A stretch of DNA of 64,000 nt from Aquiflexum balticum DSM 16537 (GCF_900176595.1 NZ_LT838813.1:1364001-1428000), one strand, 5' to 3'; numbered from the stretch's first letter, positions 35,037-44,965 are shown. Numbers and translations are program-made. Notes: a model not told the origin generated them from the sequence alone.

Positions 35037-36503
35037 ATGGCAAAAAATGACATTACCGCGGAAAATACGCAACTCAAAGATATAATCGCCCATGCCAAAG
35101 AGTATGGCTTTGTTTACCCTTCTTCTGAAATTTATGATGGACTACAGGCTGTCTATGATTATGGAGCCTATGGAGTGGAACTCAAAAACAATCTCAAAAG
35201 ACTTTGGTGGGAGACAATGACCCGTCTCAATGACAATATTGTAGGTATTGATGCTTCGATTTTTATGCATCCCACTACTTGGAAAGCATCCGGTCATGTG
35301 GACAGTTTCAATGATCCTATGATTGACAATAAGGATAGCAAGAAACGCTACCGCGCAGATGTGCTCATCGAGGAAAAAGCAGCTTTCTATGAAAATTCAG
35401 GTGATAAAGATGCTGCTCAAAATCTTCTAAACGCTATGGCAAGATTGCTGGAAGCAGAAGATTTTGCCGGTGTCCGTGAACTGATCATCAATGAAAAAAT
35501 CACTTGCCCGATAAGCGGAACATCCAATTGGACAGAGGTACGTCAGTTTAACCTGATGTTTTCGACCCAAGTAGGTTCAGTGGCGGAGGATTCTTCTACG
35601 ATTTACCTCAGACCAGAAACAGCACAGGGGATTTTTGTCAATTTTCTGAATGTACAGAAAACAGCCCGGATGAAAGTTCCTTTTGGAATTGCCCAAATTG
35701 GCAAAGCTTTTAGAAATGAGATTGTTGCCCGTCAGTTTATCTTCAGGATGCGGGAATTTGAACAGATGGAAATGCAGTTTTTTGTCAGACCAGGTACTGA
35801 ATTGGAATGGTATAAGGAATGGGCAGAAACAAGGATGAAATGGCACAGGGCCTTAGGTATTCCTGAAGAAAAGCTGAGACGACATGACCATGAAAAATTG
35901 GCACATTATGCCAATGCGGCCATGGATATAGAATATCAATTTCCATTTGGTTTTAAGGAAGTGGAGGGAATCCACTCAAGGACAGATTTTGACCTGAAAA
36001 GCCATCAGGAATTTTCCAAAAAGAAACAGCAATACTTCGATCCTGAAATCAATCAGAATTATATCCCCTATGTGATTGAAACTTCCATAGGAGCAGATCG
36101 CTTATTCCTGATGACACTATGCAACGCCTATGTGGACGAAGAAGTAGATGGCAAACAAAGGGTTTATCTTAAATTGCATCCTGCCATAGCCCCTGTCAAA
36201 GCGGCTATTCTTCCCTTGACCAAAAAAGATGGCTTGCCGGAAAAAGGAAAGGAAATCTTTGAAGCCTTAAAATATGATTTCAATATCATTTATGAAGATG
36301 CAGCATCCATTGGGAAGCGATATGCCCGACAGGATCTGATCGGCACGCCATTTTGTATTGCCGTGGACCATCAGACCCTAGAGGACAATACCGTTACCAT
36401 CCGACATAGAGATACTACCGAACAGGAAAGAGTAGCCATTTCGGAACTTCATGCAAGGTTGAGTAAGGAATGTAGCTTTAGGAGGATCTTCGAAAAGATT
36501 TAA
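35037..36503 (+). CDS. glyS: Glycyl-tRNA synthetase, single-chain type
   Basis: 488 residues, the homodimeric class II enzyme rather than the two-gene alpha2beta2 form. The N-terminus has KEYGFVYPSSEIYDGLQAVYDYG, then WWETMT. Class II motif 2 lies in GKAFRNEIVARQFIFRMREFEQMEMQFF and motif 3 in the SIGADRLFL region near residue 350. The C-terminal anticodon-binding domain follows (LHPAIAPVKAAILPL). The name glyS is as commonly used in this phylum (glyQS type). A terminator follows. Confidence 0.97.
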   Translation: MAKNDITAENTQLKDIIAHAKEYGFVYPSSEIYDGLQAVYDYGAYGVELKNNLKRLWWETMTRLNDNIVGIDASIFMHPTTWKASGHVDSFNDPMIDNKDSKKRYRADVLIEEKAAFYENSGDKDAAQNLLNAMARLLEAEDFAGVRELIINEKITCPISGTSNWTEVRQFNLMFSTQVGSVAEDSSTIYLRPETAQGIFVNFLNVQKTARMKVPFGIAQIGKAFRNEIVARQFIFRMREFEQMEMQFFVRPGTELEWYKEWAETRMKWHRALGIPEEKLRRHDHEKLAHYANAAMDIEYQFPFGFKEVEGIHSRTDFDLKSHQEFSKKKQQYFDPEINQNYIPYVIETSIGADRLFLMTLCNAYVDEEVDGKQRVYLKLHPAIAPVKAAILPLTKKDGLPEKGKEIFEALKYDFNIIYEDAASIGKRYARQDLIGTPFCIAVDHQTLEDNTVTIRHRDTTEQERVAISELHARLSKECSFRRIFEKI

Positions 36504-36510
36504 ATCAAAA

Positions 36511-36550
36511 AGCAAAAGACCCCAAGATTTTTTCTTGGGGTCTTCTGCTT
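36511..36550. terminator. Intrinsic terminator of glyS
   Basis: Stem built from AGCAAAAGACCCCAAGA and TCTTGGGGTCTTCTGCT around a T-rich loop, with T-rich flanks. It looks usable on both strands. Confidence 0.85.
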
Positions 36551-36685
36551 TAATGGTTTGGAATAAACGCTGTTGATTCCAAAAATCTGTGCCCATTGAA
36601 TTGTTGCCGGCAAAAATTGTAGATCATTAAAAAATTGATTTTTATTGAAAGCTGATATCCTCCAACAAAATTTGTTTTTTTAAAT

Positions 36686-36760
36686 TCAAGAAAGTACCAA
36701 GATTAAAATTGCGAATAGCCAGATTCCAAAGGCTAGGGTGAAGGGTGATTTATTTTTCAT
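36686..36760 (-). CDS. Possible 24-residue membrane protein
   Basis: A short reverse-strand frame with ATG start, a three-Lys/Asn/Ser hydrophilic head (MKNKSPFT), one hydrophobic helix (LAFGIWLFAILILVLS) and a TGA stop. Head-plus-helix composition is typical of single-pass small proteins. A TACTTTTA box lies upstream on the same strand. It is in the 590-base gap between glyS and crtD, where no larger gene explains it. Conservation is unknown. Confidence 0.4.
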   Translation of the reverse strand: MKNKSPFTLAFGIWLFAILILVLS

Positions 36761-36832
36761 ATACGTAAAATTGTTTTTTGTAAAAGTATCATCTCAAAAA
36801 CAAAAAAACAAATGAAATTCATTTTTTTATTT

Positions 36833-37090
36833 ATGAAATACAAATTAATATACTTATTAGGTAAATTGAAGCTTTCTCTACCTTTTATGAAAAGCATAGG
36901 TTGAAAAAGAATAGTGTATTTGAGGAGGTTTATGATCCTTCAGAAAGTGAATATGTAGTATATCCTTCCATTTCTTGGAATAGAGAAAAATTCCTCCAAA
37001 ACATTTTCAAATCACCTTGAATAATGATAACCTTGGATATGGTTTTAATTATGGAATGATTTCCAACATCTACACCAACCATCAGTTATT
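36833..37090 (+). pseudogene. Possible remnant of an exported protein gene, scrambled across frames
   Basis: Protein-like segments appear in three successive frames: MKYKLIYLLG (from 36833, signal-peptide-like), then FSTFYEKHRLKKNSVFEEVY and YVVYPSISWNREKFLQ (frame of 36868, stop at 37018), then FQITLNNDNLGYGFNYGMIS (frame of 37011). The last piece has the alternating pattern of an outer-membrane strand. Together they may be a gene broken by frameshifts. There is no intact frame, and evidence is composition only. The rest of the 36504-37095 gap shows only the terminator and the tiny gene on the other strand. Confidence 0.3.
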
Positions 37091-37095
37091 AAATT

Positions 37096-38562
37096 ATGTC
37101 AAAGAAAGCCATCATCATTGGGTCAGGAATAGCCGGACTTGCTGCTGCCATAAGACTAATCCATAAAGGTTTTGAAGTATCCGTATTTGAGGCCAATTCC
37201 TATCCGGGAGGCAAACTCTCTGAAATAATTATAAATGGTTACCGCTTCGATGCCGGCCCTTCGCTGTTCACACTTCCGGAACAAATGGAGGAACTGTTTC
37301 TTCTTTCCGGGAAAGATCCAAAGAAGTATTTTGATTATATAAAACTTCCCGTGGCCTGTCATTATTTTTGGGAAGATGGAAAACATATCAAAACCTGGGC
37401 AGATATCAACAAATTTGCTGACGAGGTTGAAACCAAACTTGGAGAACCTGCGGAAAACATCAGAAAAGCTTTAAGAAAATCGTCCTATATATACGACCAT
37501 TTAGCGCCTCTGTTTATGCACAGGTCATTGCATAAATTTGGAACTTGGACAAACAAGGAAGCATTAAAATCCTATCTGAAGATGGGCAAACTTGGGATTT
37601 TCAGTACCATGCACAAGACGAATTCCAGGAATTTTGACCACCCAAAACTGGTTCAGTTATTCAATAGGTATGCCACTTATAATGGTTCAAATCCTTATGA
37701 GACACCGGCTACCTTAAATATTATTCCACATCTTGAATTTAATATCGGAGCTTTTTTCCCTAAAAAAGGCATGCATGACATTACCTTGAGTTTGTACCGT
37801 TTGGCTCAGGAACTGGGAGCGAAATTTAACTTCAATTCCAAAGTCGAGGAAATATTGGTCGAACAGGGCAAGGCAGTCGGGGTTATGGTAAATGGTCAAA
37901 AAATACTTGGCGACTTAATTGTCAATAATATGGACATGGTAAATGCTTACAAAACCATTCTGCGAAAACAAAAGCAACCGACCAAATTACTTGATCAGCC
38001 CAAATCAAGCTCTGCTTTGATTTTCTATTGGGGGATCAAAAAAGTATTTCCAGAATTGGATCTTCACAATATTCTTTTTTCAGACAATTATAAGGAAGAG
38101 TTTGATCATATTTTCCACCATAGAAGTATATACCACGATCCTACGGTCTATATAAATATTACCTCAGTTTATAAACCTGATGATGCACCCAAAGGCTGCA
38201 TGAACTGGTTTACAATGATCAATGTCCCTAATAACCAAGGGCAGAACTGGGACAAACTAATCCTTGAAGCAAGAAGATTTATCATCCAAAAAGTAAACCG
38301 TATCCTAAAAACCGATATCGAATCCCTGATAGAGGTAGAAGAAATCCTGGAACCAAGAACCATCGAAAGCAAAACATCCAGTGCAAACGGGGCGCTCTAT
38401 GGCAACAGTTCAAATAATAAATATGCTGCTTTCCTTAGACACGCCAATTTTTCTTCTCAAATCAAGAACCTTTATTTCTGTGGCGGAAGTGTACACCCGG
38501 GAGGAGGAATTCCTCTTTGCCTACTATCTGCCAAAATAATGTCCGAAATGATAGCTGAATAG
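37096..38562 (+). CDS. crtD: Carotenoid desaturase of the CrtI/CrtD family
   Basis: 488 residues. FAD-binding GSGIAGLAAAIRL starts the protein (Gly9, Gly11, Gly14), followed by SYPGGKLSE and GYRFDAGPSLFTLPE. The C-terminal signature FCGGSVHPGGGIPLCLLSAKI is diagnostic of the phytoene desaturase superfamily. The GPSLFT and GNSSNNKYAAFLRH features resemble the 1-hydroxycarotenoid 3,4-desaturases (CrtD) of Bacteroidetes more than CrtI, but the two cannot be separated safely by eye. It desaturates a carotenoid backbone at the membrane. It converges with the tricorn-like gene, 13 bases apart. Confidence 0.85.
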   Translation: MSKKAIIIGSGIAGLAAAIRLIHKGFEVSVFEANSYPGGKLSEIIINGYRFDAGPSLFTLPEQMEELFLLSGKDPKKYFDYIKLPVACHYFWEDGKHIKTWADINKFADEVETKLGEPAENIRKALRKSSYIYDHLAPLFMHRSLHKFGTWTNKEALKSYLKMGKLGIFSTMHKTNSRNFDHPKLVQLFNRYATYNGSNPYETPATLNIIPHLEFNIGAFFPKKGMHDITLSLYRLAQELGAKFNFNSKVEEILVEQGKAVGVMVNGQKILGDLIVNNMDMVNAYKTILRKQKQPTKLLDQPKSSSALIFYWGIKKVFPELDLHNILFSDNYKEEFDHIFHHRSIYHDPTVYINITSVYKPDDAPKGCMNWFTMINVPNNQGQNWDKLILEARRFIIQKVNRILKTDIESLIEVEEILEPRTIESKTSSANGALYGNSSNNKYAAFLRHANFSSQIKNLYFCGGSVHPGGGIPLCLLSAKIMSEMIAE

Positions 38563-38575
38563 GTTTGAAATGGAT

Positions 38576-41500
38576 TTAATTCTTTTTGTTGTTACCGAAT
38601 GACTTGTCTGGATATGCCGGAGGATTAGGTACCGGTCTGGGATCCATTTTGATCAGTTCCTGCAAATGCTCAATAGCCGCATCCAATTGGGCATCGTTTC
38701 CATCAAAAGTAGCCTTGGGCATATTGATGAGTTCTATGTCAGGTATAAAACCAACTCCTTCAATCAGCCATTCGCCTTCCTCTCCATAAACCCCGTTCAT
38801 CGGAGCTCGGGCCACGCCGTTATCCGTCAAAGTATTGACTCCCGAAAGCCATACTTCACCGCCCCATGTTCGGGCACCGATGGATTTGCCCATGTTGAGT
38901 CTTCGGAAGCCTTCAGCAAAAGCTTCTCCGTCCGAAGCGGTAAATTCATCCACCAATAATACCAAATGGCCCCTAAATGCATATGGCATGTTCCAATAGG
39001 GCTCTCCTGTCCTGCTTTTCCAATAGAAAAACACCTCACGCATCAGCTTCTCCAGAATAAAGGAATCTATATTTCCGCCCCGATTGTTACGCACATCTAT
39101 GACAAGACCTGACTTTTTAAACTGAGGATAAAAATCCCGGTACCACTGTCCAATATCTCTTGCCGTCATTGCCCGAAGATGAACATACCCTAACTCCCCG
39201 TTTGACTTTTCTTCGACCATTAGCCTGCGGGTGTATTCCCATTCATTGTATCGAAGGTTAGATTCCTGTGCGCTTGTCATTGGATGTATGATGCGGTCGC
39301 CTTTGTCGGCTCCAATACTATTGAGTAATTTGATTCTGACCTGTTTGCTGGCTTTATCTCTTAATAAATATTGCAAATCGGGTGCATCCATTACCGATAC
39401 TCCATCAATATGGGTAATCACGTCTCCTTTGGAGATATTCAGGTCAGGATGGGATAAAGGGGACATTTCATCGGGATAGTCAGGATCACTGAGGAAAATA
39501 TGCTCAATGGTGTAACCACGCAGTTTTTCATTTCTGGAAAAACGTCCACCTAGCATCCCAAACTGAATCTTATCCTCCCCACTTCTCAAATCACCTCCAC
39601 CCACGGAGGTGTGAAGAACGCTCAACTCACCTATCAGTTCACCCATCACGTCGGAAAGCTCCCGGCGGGTCGTTACCCTATCCACTAGAGGCAGGTACTT
39701 TTTATACATTGCATCCCAATCTACTCCATGCATATTTCGGTCGTAGAAATAATCCCGCTCCATCCTCCAGGCATCGGTATAGATTTGCTTCCAGTCTTCT
39801 TTCGGATCGACAGAAAATTTCCAGCCGTTCAGGTTGAGTTGATTTTTGGAAAGATCTGAAACCGGCGCAGTTCCCAACTCCACCACATAATGATTTGAAC
39901 CCATCCGTAAAACCGCATACTTATTATTCAGCGAGGTGACATAGCTATTGATTTTATCAGCAAATACTTTTTGCTCGGCTTTCTCATCTATCACAGTCAT
40001 CATCAAGGCCGGATTGTCATCACTGGATGCTCCACCTCCAAAATAGACTCCCATTCCAGGACCAATTCTGTGGTAGTAAATTGCTTTGTCTGTCACCACA
40101 AGATTTTTATAATTGCCTGCGGGAATAGGTAATTCCCGTAAGCGTTCCATCAGTCCGTCTTCATCGATTTCAACTTTCACAGGGCTATCTTCTTTTTTCT
40201 CCTCAGCAGGTTTAAGTTCATTTTTGGGTTGGAAAGGTGAAACTAGTCCCTTTTTTAGACCTACTTGGTAGATTTTGATCTGCTTTTCCCAGAAAGGCTC
40301 CGGTTGCCTTGTTCCCCAAGGGGAGCCGATTCGCGATTCAAAATTCCGATCAGACAAAAAGTAGATCCATTTTCCATCGGGGCTCCATTGTGGACTCATA
40401 CTGTTAGTCCTGTCGGAAGTGAGTGGAATCCGCTTGCCTGATTCCGGGTTGAAAATAAACAACTGCATGAATGTATTGGAAGCAGCCTGCCCAAAAGCCA
40501 GCCATTTGCTGTCAGGAGACCAAGCCATAGCCCCACTTAGGTTCTGGTCATTTTTGCTTGCTTTGACCTTTTTTCCAGAGACCAAATCCTGAGTCCAGAG
40601 ATCATTGTTCAGATCATAATAAGCTAACTTTTTCCCATCAGGCGAAGGCAAAAGACCGAATCTCAAAGTACTCCCATCCTCGGTCAGCCTTTTCCCCTGA
40701 TCCAAACCCAAGCCTGAATATTGGTGAATTTCAAATTCACCGCTTTCGTCAGAGAAAGACAGGATATCTTTACCATCAGGAGAGAAAACTGCGTCGCGAT
40801 ACCTTACACCATCTTTTTGACTGAGCCGAAGCGATCTACCCTGTTTGGCAGGAAAAACAAAAACCCTTCCCCGGGCTGTCAAAGCTACTTTTTCACCATC
40901 ATTGCTCACAGAAATATTGGTCACATAGTTGGCAGGATTATCGATCCAGTATTCCCTCAACTGATCAAAATCCGAAGTCAGACTGATGGCAAGCTTTTTG
41001 TCCATGCCACTGGCCAAATCCTGTAAATAAAGGTCTGCTCCGGATCTGTAAACCAGGTTGTTGCCATGAATGGATGCCTCTCGCACATCATAGCTTGACT
41101 GCTGGGTATGCTTTTTTAAATCCGTGCCGTTTTCGTCGATTGACCATATGTTCTGGATTCCGTCCCGGGAGGAGAGAAAATAGACCCGGTCCCCGTGGTA
41201 TATTGGATGATGGTCTTCTCCTTTGTAATCATTGGTGAGTTTAACCGCTTCATCCTGTCCAGAGGTATATTTCCAAAGTTGACGGGCAGTACCCCCTTCG
41301 TAACGTTTGGTGACATTGTTATGGTAGGTGGGGCGGACAAAAAAATAGGTGTCTCCCGAATCATTAAAACTTCCCTCAGCGGCCATTTCCAAAGGCAGAA
41401 TACTTTTGATTCCATTTTCTATATTCAATAAAACCGTATTCAGTCTAGGCAAAGTGGAATATTGATTGGTCACATAGGCCACTTCCGAAGTTGATTTCCA

Positions 41501-41842
41501 GGCAGTAGGGATAGAAGCCGCAGATTCGTATGTCAATCTTCTGGGCAAACCACCCGAAATAGGAATCAGATAAACCTCTGTTGGACCCTCGTAAGTAGCA
41601 GCGTAGGCTACCCATTTCCCATCCGGGGAAATCTTCGGAGAACTTTCCTCACCGGCATGAGTTGTCAGGCGTATCGCTTCTCCGCCATTTAGCGATACTT
41701 TCCAAATGTCCCCCTCAGCCACAAAAACCACTACATCCTGATTGACATCCGGTTGCATAAAATACCCGATTGATTGCTGACCGAAAATGGGGCCTGAAAC
41801 AAGAAATATTGAAATGGTAAAGAATCTGAGAATGGCTTTCAT
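38576..41842 (-). CDS. Tricorn-like S41 protease, exported
   Basis: 1088 residues with a signal peptide (ends GPIFGQ). The N-terminal half is WD40/PD40-type propeller repeats (SPKISPDGKWVAYAA, AVFSPDGKDILSFS, AMAWSPDSKWLAFG, PQWSPDGKWIYFLSD). Then come a helical core (WRMERDYFYDRNMHGVDW), a PDZ domain near 760-850 (KGDVITHIDGVSVMD), and the S41 catalytic domain with the nucleophile Ser in EFTASDGEAFAEGF and the NNRGGN loop. It is built like archaeal tricorn protease but exported, and probably degrades peptides in the periplasm. Confidence 0.93.
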   Translation of the reverse strand: MKAILRFFTISIFLVSGPIFGQQSIGYFMQPDVNQDVVVFVAEGDIWKVSLNGGEAIRLTTHAGEESSPKISPDGKWVAYAATYEGPTEVYLIPISGGLPRRLTYESAASIPTAWKSTSEVAYVTNQYSTLPRLNTVLLNIENGIKSILPLEMAAEGSFNDSGDTYFFVRPTYHNNVTKRYEGGTARQLWKYTSGQDEAVKLTNDYKGEDHHPIYHGDRVYFLSSRDGIQNIWSIDENGTDLKKHTQQSSYDVREASIHGNNLVYRSGADLYLQDLASGMDKKLAISLTSDFDQLREYWIDNPANYVTNISVSNDGEKVALTARGRVFVFPAKQGRSLRLSQKDGVRYRDAVFSPDGKDILSFSDESGEFEIHQYSGLGLDQGKRLTEDGSTLRFGLLPSPDGKKLAYYDLNNDLWTQDLVSGKKVKASKNDQNLSGAMAWSPDSKWLAFGQAASNTFMQLFIFNPESGKRIPLTSDRTNSMSPQWSPDGKWIYFLSDRNFESRIGSPWGTRQPEPFWEKQIKIYQVGLKKGLVSPFQPKNELKPAEEKKEDSPVKVEIDEDGLMERLRELPIPAGNYKNLVVTDKAIYYHRIGPGMGVYFGGGASSDDNPALMMTVIDEKAEQKVFADKINSYVTSLNNKYAVLRMGSNHYVVELGTAPVSDLSKNQLNLNGWKFSVDPKEDWKQIYTDAWRMERDYFYDRNMHGVDWDAMYKKYLPLVDRVTTRRELSDVMGELIGELSVLHTSVGGGDLRSGEDKIQFGMLGGRFSRNEKLRGYTIEHIFLSDPDYPDEMSPLSHPDLNISKGDVITHIDGVSVMDAPDLQYLLRDKASKQVRIKLLNSIGADKGDRIIHPMTSAQESNLRYNEWEYTRRLMVEEKSNGELGYVHLRAMTARDIGQWYRDFYPQFKKSGLVIDVRNNRGGNIDSFILEKLMREVFFYWKSRTGEPYWNMPYAFRGHLVLLVDEFTASDGEAFAEGFRRLNMGKSIGARTWGGEVWLSGVNTLTDNGVARAPMNGVYGEEGEWLIEGVGFIPDIELINMPKATFDGNDAQLDAAIEHLQELIKMDPRPVPNPPAYPDKSFGNNKKN

Positions 41843-42086
41843 ACCTGTTGAATTAAATTACTGAATCTGAAGAATCTCAAGATATGCACAATATTTCTGT
41901 TAATCCACTGCATAAATTATAAGAGACAGTATTTGTATTCAAAGCCTATTTTTCTCCCTTTGAGAAAAATAATTTTCACCCAATTATAACCTCAATAGCA
42001 ATCGGGATGGAAGAGAAAAAGTTTTCTGCAAATTGTACTTTCTGAAAAACATTGAATTTCTACCATTGACAGAATTTGAAATTGCC

Positions 42087-42207
42087 CCTCGGCGAGCTCG
42101 GGGACCGGAGAATTGGGCTGTTTAAGGGAGAGTTGGGGAAGCGGCTTCGCCGCTTCCCCAACTCTCCCTCTCCTTAATAAAAACCCCGGTGGCCGAGCTT
42201 GCCGAGG
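42087..42207. repeat. Nested GC-rich inverted repeat (about 120 bases)
   Basis: Outer arms of 22 bases (42087-42108 and 42186-42207; 19 of 22 pair) enclose a perfect 20-base inner hairpin (42126-42145 with 42149-42168, loop TTC). Both parts are much richer in GC than the surrounding DNA. It lies in the 432-base gap between the tricorn-like gene and the TonB-plug gene, both leftward. The inner hairpin could stop transcription, but the outer arms suggest a dispersed repeat such as a MITE or REP-like unit. The rest of the gap shows nothing. Confidence 0.75.
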
Positions 42208-42274
42208 CCTAATCAGGTTAACTTTACTGTCATTCCCCTTTCTGTAAATGCCAATTTTCTACCCTTATTATGAT

Positions 42275-44704
42275 TTATTCTTTGGTGATTTTGTATTCAA
42301 AACTGGAAGCACCGGAAATTCCTGCTCCGCTGATTCCTTCTAGAATGCCTGTGATACTCGTCTCTACATCATGGTTATAAAAAGATATTGATGCCCGTCC
42401 GGATGAGTCAGTAAGAATATATGGCGCCCAGAAAAGCGTCACCCGTTTGTCAGGTTTGATGTGTTCAGGTTTTTGTATATCGTATTTGGGGGAGTAAAAT
42501 TCCCTTTCAATTTGAAACCCTGCATCAATGCTCGGGATTGGACTTTCTTTGGGGGGATCAATTTGTTCTTTTCCTCTTTTGGTATAAAAACCAATAACTC
42601 CGTTTGCTCCTCTTGCACCAAAAATACTGGCATCTGGACCTTTCCAAACCGAAACACTTTCGATATCCTCAACGGGTATCGTATGCAGCGATGCAATATC
42701 AGCAGGGAAATCATCAATCATAATCAACGGATTAGTTCCGCCATTAATAGAACTAATTCCCCGTATCAGCACACTCCATTGTGTTCCGGAACCTCTAACC
42801 TGAACACCCGGTACCCTACCCTGTATGAGTTGAAGGGGATGAATCTGATTTTCAAGACTTGTGACTCCCGCCACTTGGATATTGACAGATCCACTTCCAT
42901 AGATTTTAGAAGGAGAACTTTGTAGATCTACTTTTTTCCCCAGGACTTCCACCTCTTCCAATGAAATCATCTTTTCATCGAAATCAAATGCTTTTTCTAT
43001 TGCTCTGCGTTCTTCACTATTAACTACAAAAGTTCGTTCTATGTCAGTTTGCCTTTCAGTAAATGGTAAAATCTGATCTGGAGTACCAGGGTAATCGTGT
43101 GAGTTTTCTGTAATTATTTTAACTGATGTATTTCCTTTTTTAGTTTCGCCATGTAGTACCACATCTGTAGGCTCAAAATATATGATGTTATTTATTTCAA
43201 ATTCTCCCTGAGAATTGCTTTTGACAATTTTGGTTTCCGGTGCGGGGAAGAAGGACAATAAAGAGATTTTCCCACCACTGATAGGTTTGTCTTTATATAC
43301 ATCCACCATTTTTCCTTTTATGGTCAATCCCTGCTCCACTTTGTATGGAGAGCCTCCCAAATTATTGTTTAAAGCGTCTTCAACGGTATACCTCCTCCAT
43401 CCTTGGGTAAGCAACAGATAGTCCAAAGCCTCTTCCCGATCTTCATTAATTGGATTAAAGTAATAGCCGGGCGACTCGATATATCCCTTGAGATCAGATG
43501 ATAGCAACAAATAACTTGAAATGGTTTCCCTGTTTTCCTCAGTAAGTATCTGTTGATTATCATATACAGCCAAAGAAAGGTTAGCGACTAAAGGCATTTC
43601 ATGCATATCATGTGCCTGAATATTAAGTGTTACCAGCTCTCTTGGGGCATAAGTTGGCTTATCAGGGGTAATTTTTAAAGATATTCGGTCTCCTTGATCC
43701 ATAAAAATCAATCGTTCGGCAAGTGGAATTCCGTTGCTGTCCATTACCGTGATCTGTGCTATTCCCGATTGGAATGCTGATTTTGGGATTTTGGCAATGG
43801 TGATGTTTGTATTGAGAAATGCCCGGGCTGAATAACAAACAATACCTCTGGTCTGTGCTAAAATATAAATCGTTTGGCTAGCTTCATGATCAGTGGTGAG
43901 AATTTTTACCAATACACTATCAGACTTTGATGAGTTGTTGACTGACATTGCCAATCCTGATTCCTTTATATCGGGAAGTGTCACTTCCTTATCATAATCA
44001 TCAATTCTTGCTTTGTATTCTTTTTCTTTTTGAGGCTTCATGTAAAACGCCCCCATTCCCAAGCCATTACTTATAAATTCTCCTATCACTTTGTCTCCCT
44101 CTAGAATTTTTCCCGAAATCCTTTTTCCCAAGCCATCTGTACCAGTTGCCTTAATGGCAACTTTGCTGAATATTCCATGAACAAGATCACCTCCTTCCGG
44201 AAAAAACTGAAGATCCAAATTGTTTTCTGGTATATCTTTAGGGACAGGGATTTCACTGTTCCAGATTTTGATTTTCCTGTGGAAGAAATAATCTTCACTA
44301 CTGTTCCTCATCCAGTTTGTATATGCCCGTACTATGTAGTTTCCCGATTCCAAAGAGTCGGATATTGGCATGTACCCTGCTGATGAACCATCTAGGGAGA
44401 AGAGCTTCAAATGGGTAACGAGTTGCTTGTTTTTATCAATCAACTCTACATAAATGGTTCGGCTTAAAGGGGAGGGTTCGTGAAAAGCTCCAGCAGTGAG
44501 ATATGTTTTGAACCATATGGTATCCCCTGCTGCGTAATAAGACCTGTCAAAATGGATATAAATTTTCTCCTGAGGTCGTTCCTTTAGATATTTATCAAAG
44601 CCGGCAATGATCCTTGCTAAAGGGTCATCATTTTGAGAAAATGAAAGTAAATAAAAAATAACCGGAGCAATCAATAATAAAAGGAAACCTTTTTTTTGGG
44701 TCAT
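42275..44704 (-). CDS. MG2-like/TonB-plug domain protein without a barrel
   Basis: 809 residues. An N-terminal hydrophobic segment (about 6-22) exports or anchors it. Residues ~45-150 have an alpha-2-macroglobulin MG2-like start (KIYIHFDRSYYAAGDTIWFKTYL). A carboxypeptidase-regulatory-like fold follows near 460-530 (GLTIKGKMVDVYKDKPISGGKISLL), then a TonB receptor plug near 595-690 (PLQLIQGRVPGVQVRG, DASIFGARGANGVIGFYTKRG). No beta-barrel follows; it ends in a macroglobulin-like sheet (WAPYILTDSSGRASISFYN). It is therefore not a transporter. It may be a surface assembly or binding protein. Confidence 0.85.
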   Translation of the reverse strand: MTQKKGFLLLLIAPVIFYLLSFSQNDDPLARIIAGFDKYLKERPQEKIYIHFDRSYYAAGDTIWFKTYLTAGAFHEPSPLSRTIYVELIDKNKQLVTHLKLFSLDGSSAGYMPISDSLESGNYIVRAYTNWMRNSSEDYFFHRKIKIWNSEIPVPKDIPENNLDLQFFPEGGDLVHGIFSKVAIKATGTDGLGKRISGKILEGDKVIGEFISNGLGMGAFYMKPQKEKEYKARIDDYDKEVTLPDIKESGLAMSVNNSSKSDSVLVKILTTDHEASQTIYILAQTRGIVCYSARAFLNTNITIAKIPKSAFQSGIAQITVMDSNGIPLAERLIFMDQGDRISLKITPDKPTYAPRELVTLNIQAHDMHEMPLVANLSLAVYDNQQILTEENRETISSYLLLSSDLKGYIESPGYYFNPINEDREEALDYLLLTQGWRRYTVEDALNNNLGGSPYKVEQGLTIKGKMVDVYKDKPISGGKISLLSFFPAPETKIVKSNSQGEFEINNIIYFEPTDVVLHGETKKGNTSVKIITENSHDYPGTPDQILPFTERQTDIERTFVVNSEERRAIEKAFDFDEKMISLEEVEVLGKKVDLQSSPSKIYGSGSVNIQVAGVTSLENQIHPLQLIQGRVPGVQVRGSGTQWSVLIRGISSINGGTNPLIMIDDFPADIASLHTIPVEDIESVSVWKGPDASIFGARGANGVIGFYTKRGKEQIDPPKESPIPSIDAGFQIEREFYSPKYDIQKPEHIKPDKRVTLFWAPYILTDSSGRASISFYNHDVETSITGILEGISGAGISGASSFEYKITKE

Positions 44705-44965
44705 AAATGGGTTTATAATTTACTATTACACTGGCTTTAATAAATGAGGAAATCCAAAAGTTGGGCAATGTCTATAAATAATACTACTAAAGCTAGTTGC
44801 ATGTTCCGAAATTTACAAAGTTCGTTTGAAAAATATATACCCTGTTTCGGACAGTTTATTGGGGTGTTGGTACTTGATTCATTTGGCAAAAGCGGATTTT
44901 ACAGTATCTTTTTCTAGATTGGGTAGTATTCATGCCTACTTATCAAGACTTAAACAGCAAAGGAA

